9,637 nucleotides of DNA from CAYXGE01 sp964464435 (GTDB taxonomy: Bacteria > Pseudomonadota > Gammaproteobacteria > Burkholderiales > Methylophilaceae): contig CAYXGE010000069.1 of NCBI GenBank assembly GCA_964464435.1, positions 1-9,637 on the forward strand, in the 5' to 3' direction. Every line of letters begins with the position of its first letter. Within the stretch, counting starts at the first letter, position 1. The notes under the pieces were generated by a model, which worked only from the letters and a program-made list of their open reading frames with translations, was not told where the DNA came from and made no database searches. The translations under genes were made by a program, and so were the position numbers. Positions 1 through 5,516 of this stretch are shown in pieces.

Positions 1-515
1 GTGCCGAAATCAACGGTTGCAAGCCAGCCTGCATTGCAGTGCGTTAAAATATTAACAGTTTTATTTTGATATAAATGTTGAATCAATTTTAAACCATGCT
101 GGCCGATGGCTTTATTTTGCATCACATCTTCTTCTGCAATCTTCGCTGCTTCTTGCCAAGCGGCGATATTCCTTGCCGCTGGCGGCATGCCCTGCAAGGT
201 AGTCACCATGCGGTCTACCGCCCATGCTAAATTAACCGCAGTGGGTCGACTCGCTTTTAAAAAGCTTGCTGCTCGCAATAAGTTTTCATCTGAATCATCT
301 TCTAACATCGCCAGCGTAACCCCATACGCTGCCGCTGCACCAATTAATGGTGCACCGCGCACTTGCATGGTTTTGATAGCATGGCCCATTTCTGCACATG
401 AGCGAATGTTGATTAAGGAAAACTGATGTGGCAATACAGTTTGGTCAATCACCTGCACATGCCCTAATTCAGGCACTCCTGAGATGGTTCTAAAATGTTG
501 TCCATTTACTTTCAT
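1..515 (-). CDS. mtnA: S-methyl-5-thioribose-1-phosphate isomerase MtnA, N-terminal 171 residues (runs off the left edge)
   Basis: MtnA converts methylthioribose-1-phosphate (aldose) to methylthioribulose-1-phosphate (ketose) in the cytoplasmic methionine salvage pathway, which recycles methylthioadenosine. Reading leftward from the ATG at 515-513, the frame stays open to the window edge. Visible family motifs are VRGAPLIGAAAAYG near residues 52-65, SRPTAVNLAWAVDRM near 89-103, and THCNAGWLATVDFG near 158-171. The cysteine at 160 in THCNAG is the residue used as catalytic acid/base in characterised MtnA proteins. The family is about 340-370 residues long, so roughly half is missing outside the window; nothing suggests a pseudogene. 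No good Shine-Dalgarno precedes the start: the 20 bases upstream are A-rich. The gene is separated from tatD by 228 bp containing DnaA-like boxes, so it probably has its own promoter, but I could not identify one. Confidence 0.93.
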   Translation of the reverse strand, partial: MKVNGQHFRTISGVPELGHVQVIDQTVLPHQFSLINIRSCAEMGHAIKTMQVRGAPLIGAAAAYGVTLAMLEDDSDENLLRAASFLKASRPTAVNLAWAVDRMVTTLQGMPPAARNIAAWQEAAKIAEEDVMQNKAIGQHGLKLIQHLYQNKTVNILTHCNAGWLATVDFG

Positions 516-564
516 TTTTTTATTTCTAATGTCAATAGTTTTAAGTAACTTTTTTGCATTTTTA

Positions 565-599
565 TCATCCACAAAAACTGTGGATAACTTTGTGGATTA
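565..599. promoter_or_regulatory. Cluster of three DnaA-box-like 9-mers
   Basis: On the plus strand TGTGGATAA at 579-587 is the exact complement of the DnaA consensus TTATCCACA. TGTGGATTA at 591-599 (one mismatch) lies in the same orientation, and TCATCCACA at 565-573 (one mismatch) lies in the opposite orientation. The first and second boxes form a perfect inverted repeat, TCCACA-AAAAC-TGTGGA. The boxes sit beside a very AT-rich stretch (about 600-740) with repeated T-runs. Such an arrangement is known from replication origins, DnaA titration or reactivation sites and DnaA-controlled promoters. No dnaA, dnaN, gyrB or rnpA is in view, so I do not call it oriC. Regulation of mtnA, which starts 50 bp away, is an equally good guess. 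Confidence 0.55.
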
Positions 600-689
600 C
601 AGTGGCATAAAAACGTAACATATCATTTTTTAACGATTTTTTTACAATTTTTACACTTCGCTCATTTTTTAATCTTATTTATTTATTAT

Positions 690-718
690 AAAAATCAATA
701 ACTTACCGTATGTTATTG
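690..718 (-). terminator. Probable intrinsic terminator of the glyA-tatD operon
   Basis: Reading the minus strand 26 bp past the tatD stop, CAATAAC (718-712) can pair with GTTATTG (702-696) around a 9-nt loop, followed by A and a run of five T (694-690). The 7-bp stem is AT-rich and therefore weak, but position, symmetry and U-tract all fit termination after tatD. The near-palindrome could alternatively be an operator. Confidence 0.45.
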
Positions 719-743
719 GATTATTAAGGATTTTTTTCAACTC

Positions 744-1556
744 TTAAAGTAACACATGAGGTGGTGTGTATAAATCAGCTATTTTTGGCAGACAATTTAA
801 GGCATTCTTACTTGTAATTTCAGCAACTTGGCGCAATTCTAACCCCCTAATTTCTGCAAAAACTTGCGCTATTTTAGGCAATTGCTGTGGGCTATTTCTG
901 CCATGATTTCCCAACCATTCTGGTGGAATATCAGGCGCATCTGTTTCTAAAACAATGGATTCAAGCGGCAACTGTTTGGCTAAGGCTCGAATATTTAAAG
1001 CACGTGAATAAGTCATAGCACCGCCAAAGCCAAGTTTAAAACCCAAGTTAATAAAAGCTTCAGCCTGTTGTTGACTTCCATTAAAGGCATGGGCAATGCC
1101 ACCACGTAGTTGATAGCGTCGCAAATATTTCAGTACATCATCGACTGCGCGCCTCACATGCAAAATAACAGGCAAATCAAACGTTTTGGCTAATTTAAGT
1201 TGTGCTATAAAAAATGCAACTTGTCTTTCGCGGTCATTGTTAGGCACAAAATAGTCTAAACCTACTTCACCCACGGCAATAGGTGGCTTGCTGGATTGCA
1301 TTTGAATCGAAAACAGGTTTTCTAAGGTAGTTAAGTCTGCATCTAAGGCAGCATGGACATACATAGGGTGTATGCCTAGCGCATGCCTCACAAATGCATA
1401 CTGCGTGGCTAAAGAGGTGACTTCTGCAAAATTTGATACCCCTACCGCTGGTACCACAATCATGCTTACCCCAGCGTCATAAGCCGCCTGCGCAACTTGC
1501 GCACGGTCTTGCGCAAACTCACTCGCGTCTAAATGACAATGGGTATCTATCCACAT
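744..1556 (-). CDS. TatD-family metal-dependent hydrolase, YjjV-like
   Basis: This 270-residue protein is a TIM-barrel amidohydrolase of the TatD family, a group of cytoplasmic metal-dependent deoxyribonucleases and related phosphoesterases. Metal-ligand positions are all present: DTHCHLD at 4-10 (H6 and H8), GEVGLDY at 96-102 (E97), the ILHVRR histidine (H133), the GIAHAFNG histidine (H156) and LETDAPD (D206). Overall it resembles E. coli YjjV more than TatD or YcfH, for example IVVPAV near 33 and LKLAKTFDLPVILH near 120, so I leave the symbol blank. The ATG at 1556 lies 9 nt after the ribD stop with only a poor ribosome site, which suggests coupled translation at the end of the glyA-nrdR-orf-ribD-tatD operon. 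The true substrate of YjjV-type members is not firmly established. Confidence 0.9.
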   Translation of the reverse strand: MWIDTHCHLDASEFAQDRAQVAQAAYDAGVSMIVVPAVGVSNFAEVTSLATQYAFVRHALGIHPMYVHAALDADLTTLENLFSIQMQSSKPPIAVGEVGLDYFVPNNDRERQVAFFIAQLKLAKTFDLPVILHVRRAVDDVLKYLRRYQLRGGIAHAFNGSQQQAEAFINLGFKLGFGGAMTYSRALNIRALAKQLPLESIVLETDAPDIPPEWLGNHGRNSPQQLPKIAQVFAEIRGLELRQVAEITSKNALNCLPKIADLYTPPHVLL

Positions 1557-1565
1557 CGTACATGC

Positions 1566-2678
1566 TTAGCTTGCAATGGGTTTGGCACGCACACGTATAT
1601 CATTGCCAATTTGCCTAACATCTAACAACTGCAATTGAATACGCTGCTGCATCTGCGTGAACTCTGGTAACACAAACATACCGCGCGCTATATCACCCAA
1701 CAATGCTGGGGCAAAATACATCAGCAACTCATCTACCAAGCCTTGCGCTAACATTGCCCCACTCAGTTTTGCACCAGCTTCACAATGTATTTCATTAATC
1801 CCACGCAAGGCTAAAGCCTTTAATAAAGCGGGCAAATCAACCTGACCTAAATGACTTGGCAACTGCAACAACTCTGCACCTGCCGCAAGGAGTGCGGGGG
1901 CGGATTGCGCCTCATCATTCACGTAAGCAATAAGTGTAGAACCGTTTTTTAATAGATTAGCGTGGGGTGGGGTTTTTAAATGGCTATCAACCACCACGCG
2001 CAATGGTTGGCGTGGGGTTGAAATAGTACGCACATTCAATTGCGGATTATCTGCTAATACAGTGCCTACCCCAGTGAGAATAGCACAAGCACGTGCACGC
2101 CAATTTTGTACATCTAAGCGTGATGCCTCACTGGTAATCCATTGGCTTTGCCCATTGTTAAGTGCGGTTTTTCCATCTAAGCTAGCGGCCACTTTGCAGC
2201 GCACAAAGGGCTGTTGCTGCGTCATACGCTTAACAAAGCCTGCGTTTAAAGCAAGGGCTTGTGCTTCAAGTAAACCTGAACTCACTTCAATGCCATGGTC
2301 GACTAACTTGCGTATGCCTGCACCGGCAACTAAAGGATTAGGATCTTGCATTGCTACCACCACACGCTTAACCCCTGCGCTAATGAGCGCATCTGCACAA
2401 GGTGGTGTGCGCCCTGTATGGCTACAAGGCTCGAGCGTTACATATACGGTTGCGCCTTTGGCGGCAGCACCCGCTTGGCGTAACGCAAACACCTCGGCAT
2501 GGGGTTCCCCTGCTTTTAAATGCGCACCTTCACCCACGACCTTGCCTTCATTCACAATCACGCAACCGACACGTGGATTGGGGCTAGTGCTATACAATCC
2601 TTGCTCTGCTATACGCAGTGCGTGTGCCATATAGCTATAATCTATGGAGTTAAATGCATTGGCGCTAAATTGAGACAT
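1566..2678 (-). CDS. ribD: Bifunctional riboflavin biosynthesis deaminase/reductase RibD
   Basis: RibD catalyses the second and third steps of riboflavin synthesis: deamination of the diaminopyrimidine product of GTP cyclohydrolase II, then NADPH-dependent reduction of the ribosyl side chain. With the start at 2678 it has 370 residues, close to the usual length. The N-terminal deaminase domain (about 15-155) holds the zinc/catalytic signature HAEVFAL (H60, E62) and PCSHTGRTPPC (C85, C94). The reductase domain (about 158-368) begins with VRCKVAASLDGKTA and includes GVGTVLADNPQLNVR and HCEAGAKLSGAML. An in-frame ATG at 2756 would add 26 residues, but these overlap the upstream gene and are hydrophobic and unlike RibD; the ATG at 2678 lies 13 nt after that gene's stop. 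A later ATG at 2630 is possible. It sits in the glyA-nrdR operon, a common position for ribD. Confidence 0.95.
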   Translation of the reverse strand: MSQFSANAFNSIDYSYMAHALRIAEQGLYSTSPNPRVGCVIVNEGKVVGEGAHLKAGEPHAEVFALRQAGAAAKGATVYVTLEPCSHTGRTPPCADALISAGVKRVVVAMQDPNPLVAGAGIRKLVDHGIEVSSGLLEAQALALNAGFVKRMTQQQPFVRCKVAASLDGKTALNNGQSQWITSEASRLDVQNWRARACAILTGVGTVLADNPQLNVRTISTPRQPLRVVVDSHLKTPPHANLLKNGSTLIAYVNDEAQSAPALLAAGAELLQLPSHLGQVDLPALLKALALRGINEIHCEAGAKLSGAMLAQGLVDELLMYFAPALLGDIARGMFVLPEFTQMQQRIQLQLLDVRQIGNDIRVRAKPIAS

Positions 2679-2691
2679 GAATAATTGCCGC

Positions 2692-3168
2692 TTAATGTTG
2701 GGCAATACGGGAATACAACAATTGATGATGTTGATTAAAAAATAGATATAGGCCATGTGTATCCCACAAGCAATGACCTAAATCATATTCAGCATGGGTG
2801 GCATCTTCCCACGTTGGCCGACCAAGCAATAGCGTTGTCGCCTCGCGACTCATGCCTACATGTAATCTATTTTCTTTGAGGTCATACGCCATATCACCAC
2901 GATGACAGCGATTTTCTGGTGTTTGTTTTGCGGTAATCCAAGCTACTTGGTCAAACGGCTTTTTGCCAAATACAAAGTAGTCTTTCATGCCCCACCAAGT
3001 AAAAAACGCGATACTAGCAAGAAAAGAAAAGACGGTCAGCGCAATTACAAACCAACGAATCCAGCGCAAACTGGCATCAACGGTAGGCGCAATCGGCTGT
3101 TGCGCTAAGGCCTCATTAATGGGCGCTTCTTCAATATTATCAGCTTGATGATGAGGGTCTTGATGCAT
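2692..3168 (-). CDS. Uncharacterised single-pass membrane protein with a possible BamE/SmpA-like periplasmic domain
   Basis: I do not recognise this 158-residue protein as a named family. It has an acidic, His/Gln-rich N-terminus (1-33), a basic patch (R35, R39), one strong transmembrane segment (about 38-59, rich in Phe and Trp), then about 95 soluble residues. By the positive-inside rule the N-terminus is cytoplasmic and the C-terminal part periplasmic. That part contains VGMSREATTLLLGRPTW (104-120) followed by YDLG and GLYLFF, a pattern reminiscent of the small BamE/SmpA-OmlA fold (helix pair then strands); this is only a resemblance. C88 and C133 could form a disulfide. The ATG at 3168 follows the nrdR stop by 9 nt, with AGG about 8 bases upstream, and the stop precedes ribD by 13 nt, so it is cotranscribed. 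Its link to nucleotide or flavin synthesis is unknown. Confidence 0.8.
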   Translation of the reverse strand: MHQDPHHQADNIEEAPINEALAQQPIAPTVDASLRWIRWFVIALTVFSFLASIAFFTWWGMKDYFVFGKKPFDQVAWITAKQTPENRCHRGDMAYDLKENRLHVGMSREATTLLLGRPTWEDATHAEYDLGHCLWDTHGLYLFFNQHHQLLYSRIAQH

Positions 3169-3177
3169 GCTTGCCTA

Positions 3178-3621
3178 TCATAAATCTCTAATCACATCAT
3201 GAAAATCATCGACATCTTTAAAGCTACGATACACCGAAGCAAACCGAATATACGCCACTTTATCCATCATTTTAAGTTCATGCATGACCATCTCCCCCAA
3301 ATCACGGGCAGGCACTTCACGTTCACCCAAAGCCAACATTTTTTGCGTAATATGGTCTAGTGCTTTGTCTACATATTCGGTTGGCACAGGGCGCTTATGT
3401 AAGGCACGGGTGAATGAGAGTCGTAATTTTTCACGGCTAAACTCTTCACGCGTTCCATTTTGTTTCACCACTTGTGGCAAATGCAACTCTGCGGTTTCAT
3501 ATGTGGTAAAACGCTTATCACAAACACCACACTTACGGCGACGGCGAATAGAATCGCCTTCTTCATTCACGCGTGAGTCAATGACTTGCGTATCATCGGC
3601 GCCGCAAAACGGACACTTCAA
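3178..3621 (-). CDS. nrdR: Transcriptional repressor NrdR of ribonucleotide reductase genes
   Basis: NrdR is a cytoplasmic nucleotide-sensing repressor that binds NrdR boxes upstream of ribonucleotide reductase operons when dATP is plentiful. The 147-residue length is typical. The N-terminal zinc ribbon has CPFC (C3, C6) and CGVC (C31, C34), separated by the conserved SRVNEEGDSIRRRRKC stretch with its RRRR DNA-binding patch. An ATP-cone domain follows (about 49-139), starting VVKQNGTREEFSREKL and ending VAYIRFASVYRSFKDVDDF. The start codon is TTG (3621-3619), giving MKCPFC as in the family. It lies 3 nt after the glyA stop and 8 nt after GGAG within the glyA end, so translation is likely coupled to glyA. 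I found no NrdR-box pair near this operon, so self-regulation is not supported here. Confidence 0.96.
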   Translation of the reverse strand: MKCPFCGADDTQVIDSRVNEEGDSIRRRRKCGVCDKRFTTYETAELHLPQVVKQNGTREEFSREKLRLSFTRALHKRPVPTEYVDKALDHITQKMLALGEREVPARDLGEMVMHELKMMDKVAYIRFASVYRSFKDVDDFHDVIRDL

Positions 3622-3624
3622 ACC

Positions 3625-4872
3625 TTATGCTCCATACACAGGAAAGCGACTCGTCAATGCATGCACTTTTTCTTTAGTCGCTGCTATTACAGCTTCAGAT
3701 GTAGGATTATCCAACACATCTGCAATTAGATGCGCCACTTGCGCAGCCTCAGCTTCTTTAAAGCCGCGCGTTGTAATGGCTGGAGAGCCAATACGTATAC
3801 CTGATGTAACAAATGGACTTTCTGGGTCATTAGGAATGGCGTTTTTATTCACAGTAATATGTGCTTGGCCTAAATACGCGTCAGCAGCCTTACCAGTGAG
3901 CCCTTTAGGACGTAAATCTACCAAGAATACGTGCGATTCAGTACGGCCAGAGATAATGCGTACACCGCGTTCTGCTAGGGTTTTAGCCATGGTATCGGCA
4001 TTTTTTAGCACTTGCGCTTGATACACTTTAAACTCAGGTTGTAAAGCTTCTAGGAAAGCAGTTGCTTTACCTGCAATCACATGCATGAGCGGACCACCTT
4101 GCAAGCTCGGAAACACGTTTGAATTAAGCATTTTTTCATGTTCTGCTTTGGCTAAAATAATACCGCCACGAGGACCACGTAACGTTTTATGCGTCGTTGA
4201 GGTCACAAAATCCGCATGTGGCACTGGGTTAGGGTAAACACCGCCGGCAATTAAGCCTGAATAATGCGCCATATCCACCATGAAGTAAGCGCCTACTTTT
4301 TTTGCAATTTCAGCCATGCGCGCCCAATCAAAACGCAAGGCATAAGCAGAAGCACCACCTATCAATAGTTTAGGTTTAGCCTCGATGGCAATGCGCTCCA
4401 TCTCGTCGTAATCAATTTCTTCTTTGTCGTTTAGGCCATAAGCCACAATGTTAAATAACTTGCCTGACAAATTAGCTGGTGAACCATGTGTTAAGTGACC
4501 GCCGTGACCCAAGTTCATACCCATAACGGTATCCCCTGGTTTTAAAATCGAGAAATAAACCGCTTGGTTAGCTTGCGAGCCAGAGTGCGGTTGTACATTT
4601 GCATATTCTGCACCATACAATTGTTTTAAACGGTCAATCGCCAATTGCTCTACCTGATCTACAAACTCACAGCCTCCATAAAAACGTTTGGCAGGGTAGC
4701 CTTCTGCATACTTATTTGTCAGTTGAGAACCTTGTGCCTGCATCACCGCTGGGCTGGTGTAATTTTCAGAAGCAATTAGCTCAATATGTTGTTCTTGGCG
4801 ATGACGTTCACCTTCCACAAATTGCCATAGGGTTGGATCAGCAACACTCAAATTTTTTGCAAAACTAAACAT
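3625..4872 (-). CDS. glyA: Serine hydroxymethyltransferase GlyA
   Basis: GlyA is a cytoplasmic PLP enzyme that interconverts serine and glycine while forming 5,10-methylene-tetrahydrofolate, the main source of one-carbon units for purines, thymidylate and methionine; it is also central in serine-cycle methylotrophs. The 415-residue length matches bacterial family members. Visible motifs: ELIASENYTSPAVM at 31-44, the NKYAEGYPAKRFYGG stretch at 53-67, GHGGHLTHG at 122-130, VDMAHYSGLIAGG at 199-211 (D200 and H203 contact PLP), and STTHKTLRGPRGG at 225-237 with K229 as Schiff-base lysine. The ATG at 4872 has GAAAG about 8 nt upstream. It is the first gene of the five-gene leftward operon. On the minus strand TTGACA at 4955-4950 is a candidate -35 element, but the matching -10 is poor. 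No riboswitch was recognised in the leader. Confidence 0.98.
   Translation of the reverse strand: MFSFAKNLSVADPTLWQFVEGERHRQEQHIELIASENYTSPAVMQAQGSQLTNKYAEGYPAKRFYGGCEFVDQVEQLAIDRLKQLYGAEYANVQPHSGSQANQAVYFSILKPGDTVMGMNLGHGGHLTHGSPANLSGKLFNIVAYGLNDKEEIDYDEMERIAIEAKPKLLIGGASAYALRFDWARMAEIAKKVGAYFMVDMAHYSGLIAGGVYPNPVPHADFVTSTTHKTLRGPRGGIILAKAEHEKMLNSNVFPSLQGGPLMHVIAGKATAFLEALQPEFKVYQAQVLKNADTMAKTLAERGVRIISGRTESHVFLVDLRPKGLTGKAADAYLGQAHITVNKNAIPNDPESPFVTSGIRIGSPAITTRGFKEAEAAQVAHLIADVLDNPTSEAVIAATKEKVHALTSRFPVYGA
3630..3633 (-). promoter_or_regulatory. Ribosome binding site fixing the TTG start of nrdR
   Basis: GGAG on the minus strand lies inside the last glyA codons and ends 8 nt before the TTG at 3621. 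No ATG or GTG gives the conserved MKCPFC terminus, so this site together with family conservation decides the unusual start. Confidence 0.6.
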
Positions 4873-4962
4873 GAATCAAACTTTCATAAAATAAAAATGC
4901 GATTTAGTTTGTCACTATTGCACAAGCTAAAAAGGCAAAATCAAGGCTGTGTCAAAAATAAG

Positions 4963-5037
4963 CACTTTAAACACTTAATGCTCAATGACTTAAATTGACA
5001 TTTTACCATGTTCATAAGTTCTTCATAAGTCACTTAT
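4963..5037. repeat. Cluster of ACTTA/TAAGT motifs upstream of glyA
   Basis: Within the 449-bp gene-free region, ACTT-containing words recur: CACTTTAA (4963), CACTTAA (4972), GACTTAA (4988), a direct repeat TTCATAAGT at 5011-5019 and 5022-5030 spaced 11 bp, and a perfect 13-bp palindrome ATAAGTCACTTAT at 5025-5037. The spacing near one helical turn suggests tandem sites for an unidentified regulator, but low-complexity AT-rich sequence could also give this pattern. The rest of 4873-4962 shows nothing beyond the possible glyA -35. Confidence 0.35.
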
Positions 5038-5060
5038 TACGAGGAATATTAGAAAAGGGT

Positions 5061-5101
5061 GCAACCACATATTGGTTGTTAATAGCCAATATGGTGGTTG
5101 C
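5061..5101. promoter_or_regulatory. Candidate upstream activator sites for a sigma-54 enhancer-binding protein
   Basis: The stretch is a long inverted repeat: GCAACCAC-ATATTGG on the left matches the complement of CCAATATGGTGGTTGC on the right, with one extra base. The left arm itself is part of a perfect dyad, CAACCA (5062-5067)-N5-TGGTTG (5073-5078), and a further TGGTTG lies at 5095-5100, two helical turns on. The 6-N5-6 layout recalls NtrC sites (GCACCA-N5-TGGTGC), matching four of six bases per half-site. Its centre is about 105 bp before the predicted sigma-54 start, the normal range for such activators. No T-run follows, so it is not a terminator. Which activator binds is unknown. Confidence 0.5.
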
Positions 5102-5127
5102 TAACACTTACAGTTTGCAGGACAAAA

Positions 5128-5140
5128 TTTCAACCAATTG
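5128..5140 (+). promoter_or_regulatory. IHF-like binding site
   Basis: TTTCAACCAATTG matches the IHF consensus WATCAANNNNTTR at every constrained position but the second. It lies between the activator-like dyad and the sigma-54 promoter, where IHF bending normally brings activator and polymerase together. The consensus is degenerate, so position counts as much as sequence. Confidence 0.4.
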
Positions 5141-5160
5141 TTTTATATGGATAAAATAGT

Positions 5161-5176
5161 TGGCATGGGGTTTGCA
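5161..5176 (+). promoter_or_regulatory. Sigma-54 (RpoN) promoter
   Basis: TGGCATG-GGGT-TTGCA matches the sigma-54 consensus TGGCACG-N4-TTGCA with a single C-to-T change. The invariant GG (5162-5163) and GC (5174-5175) are exactly 10 bases apart. Predicted transcription start is near 5187. An imperfect inverted repeat (arms 5134-5146 and 5151-5163, 11 of 13 matching) overlaps the -24 element and might allow repression. Activity would depend on an enhancer-binding protein, probably responding to nitrogen or another nutrient signal. Confidence 0.72.
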
Positions 5177-5186
5177 TTACTCTAGT

Positions 5187-5262
5187 GAGCGTCAATCTCC
5201 GCATAAATTGTTAAACCCGCCATCATACATTTGCCCCCAGCAAAGATGGCGGGTATTTTTTT
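5187..5262 (+). ncRNA. Predicted sigma-54-dependent small RNA of about 75 nt
   Basis: A transcript from the sigma-54 promoter would begin near 5187 and meet a strong intrinsic terminator at 5215-5262, giving an RNA of roughly 70-76 nt with no convincing reading frame. The first 28 nt look single-stranded and U/A-rich before the terminator stem, a typical layout for Hfq-dependent sRNAs with a 5' seed and a 3' U-tail. The hairpin exposes a C-rich loop (CCCCA). The family is not one I recognise. Alternatively the RNA is an attenuated leader of iscX, with readthrough at the terminator. Confidence 0.5.
5215..5262 (+). terminator. Strong bipartite intrinsic terminator
   Basis: ACCCGCCATC (5215-5224) pairs perfectly with GATGGCGGGT (5245-5254). 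Inside, after a 5-nt bulge, TTTGC (5230-5234) pairs with GCAAA (5240-5244) around the loop CCCCA. One A and seven T (5256-5262) follow. It ends the predicted small RNA and insulates iscX from the sigma-54 promoter. Confidence 0.85.
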
Positions 5263-5280
5263 GTCATTCGATTGTATAAT
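5252..5280 (+). promoter_or_regulatory. Probable sigma-70 promoter of iscX-algC
   Basis: A perfect -10 hexamer TATAAT lies at 5275-5280, 41 bp before the iscX ATG. The -35 region at about 5252-5257 falls in the foot and T-run of the terminator and matches consensus poorly, so the promoter may be weak or activator-dependent. No IscR-type site was evident. Confidence 0.5.
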
Positions 5281-5321
5281 TATCTCATCTTAAAATCACA
5301 TCTAACTAAAGGCAAACACCA

Positions 5322-5516
5322 ATGAAATGGACTGATAGCCAACGCATTGCAGAAGCGTTGTATGACAAATTTCCTGAGATTGACCCAAAAACTATTCGCT
5401 TTACCGACCTATTTGAATGGGTGCAAGCATTAGATGGCTTTAATGACGACCCAAAACATTGCGGCGAAAAAATACTTGAAGCGATACAACTGGCATGGAT
5501 AGATGAGGCTGAATAA
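5322..5516 (+). CDS. iscX: Iron-sulfur cluster assembly accessory protein IscX
   Basis: IscX is a small acidic protein that binds the cysteine desulfurase IscS and iron or frataxin, and tunes Fe-S cluster assembly in the cytoplasm. The 64 residues align along their whole length with E. coli IscX (66 aa): KWTDSQRIAEALYDKFPEIDPKTIRFTDL at 2-30, then the acidic DDPKHCGEKILEAI stretch and the C-terminal AWIDEAE. The ATG at 5322 has AAAGG 9 nt upstream. Its stop TAA (5514-5516) shares a base with the ATG of the next gene (TAATG), so the two are translationally coupled. Usually iscX ends the isc operon; here it stands apart and pairs with a phosphohexomutase gene, unless isc genes lie beyond this window. 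Confidence 0.95.
   Translation: MKWTDSQRIAEALYDKFPEIDPKTIRFTDLFEWVQALDGFNDDPKHCGEKILEAIQLAWIDEAE

Noticed and set aside
106..426. Plus-strand open frame of 106 codons
   Set aside because: It is antisense to mtnA, whose protein is clearly recognisable; the plus-strand product is Ala-rich and resembles nothing.
531..536. TTGACA on the minus strand just upstream of mtnA as a -35 element
   Set aside because: It is only 16 bases from the ATG, so the matching -10 and start would fall inside the gene.
565..743. Chromosomal origin oriC
   Set aside because: DnaA boxes and AT richness are suggestive, but no origin-linked genes (dnaA, dnaN, gyrB, rpmH, rnpA) are visible and three boxes are too few to decide; kept as a DnaA-box cluster.
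2062..2634. Plus-strand open frame of 190 codons
   Set aside because: It lies antisense to the conserved deaminase and reductase motifs of ribD; composition is that of a shadow frame.
2679..2756. Extended N-terminus of RibD starting at 2756
   Set aside because: The extra 26 residues overlap the upstream gene's coding end and do not resemble RibD; the start at 2678 gives the normal length.
3284..4021. Plus-strand open frame of 245 codons
   Set aside because: It is antisense to nrdR and glyA, both certain, and has no recognisable domain.
4873..4962. Glycine or tetrahydrofolate riboswitch in the glyA leader
   Set aside because: I could not find conserved aptamer cores or a leader terminator; the sequence is AT-rich with no clear stems.
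5185..5214. Nine-codon GTG-started mini-ORF ending just before the terminator, as a possible leader peptide
   Set aside because: The predicted transcript starts at about 5187, so there is no room for a ribosome site or for the GTG itself, and the codons show no regulatory run.
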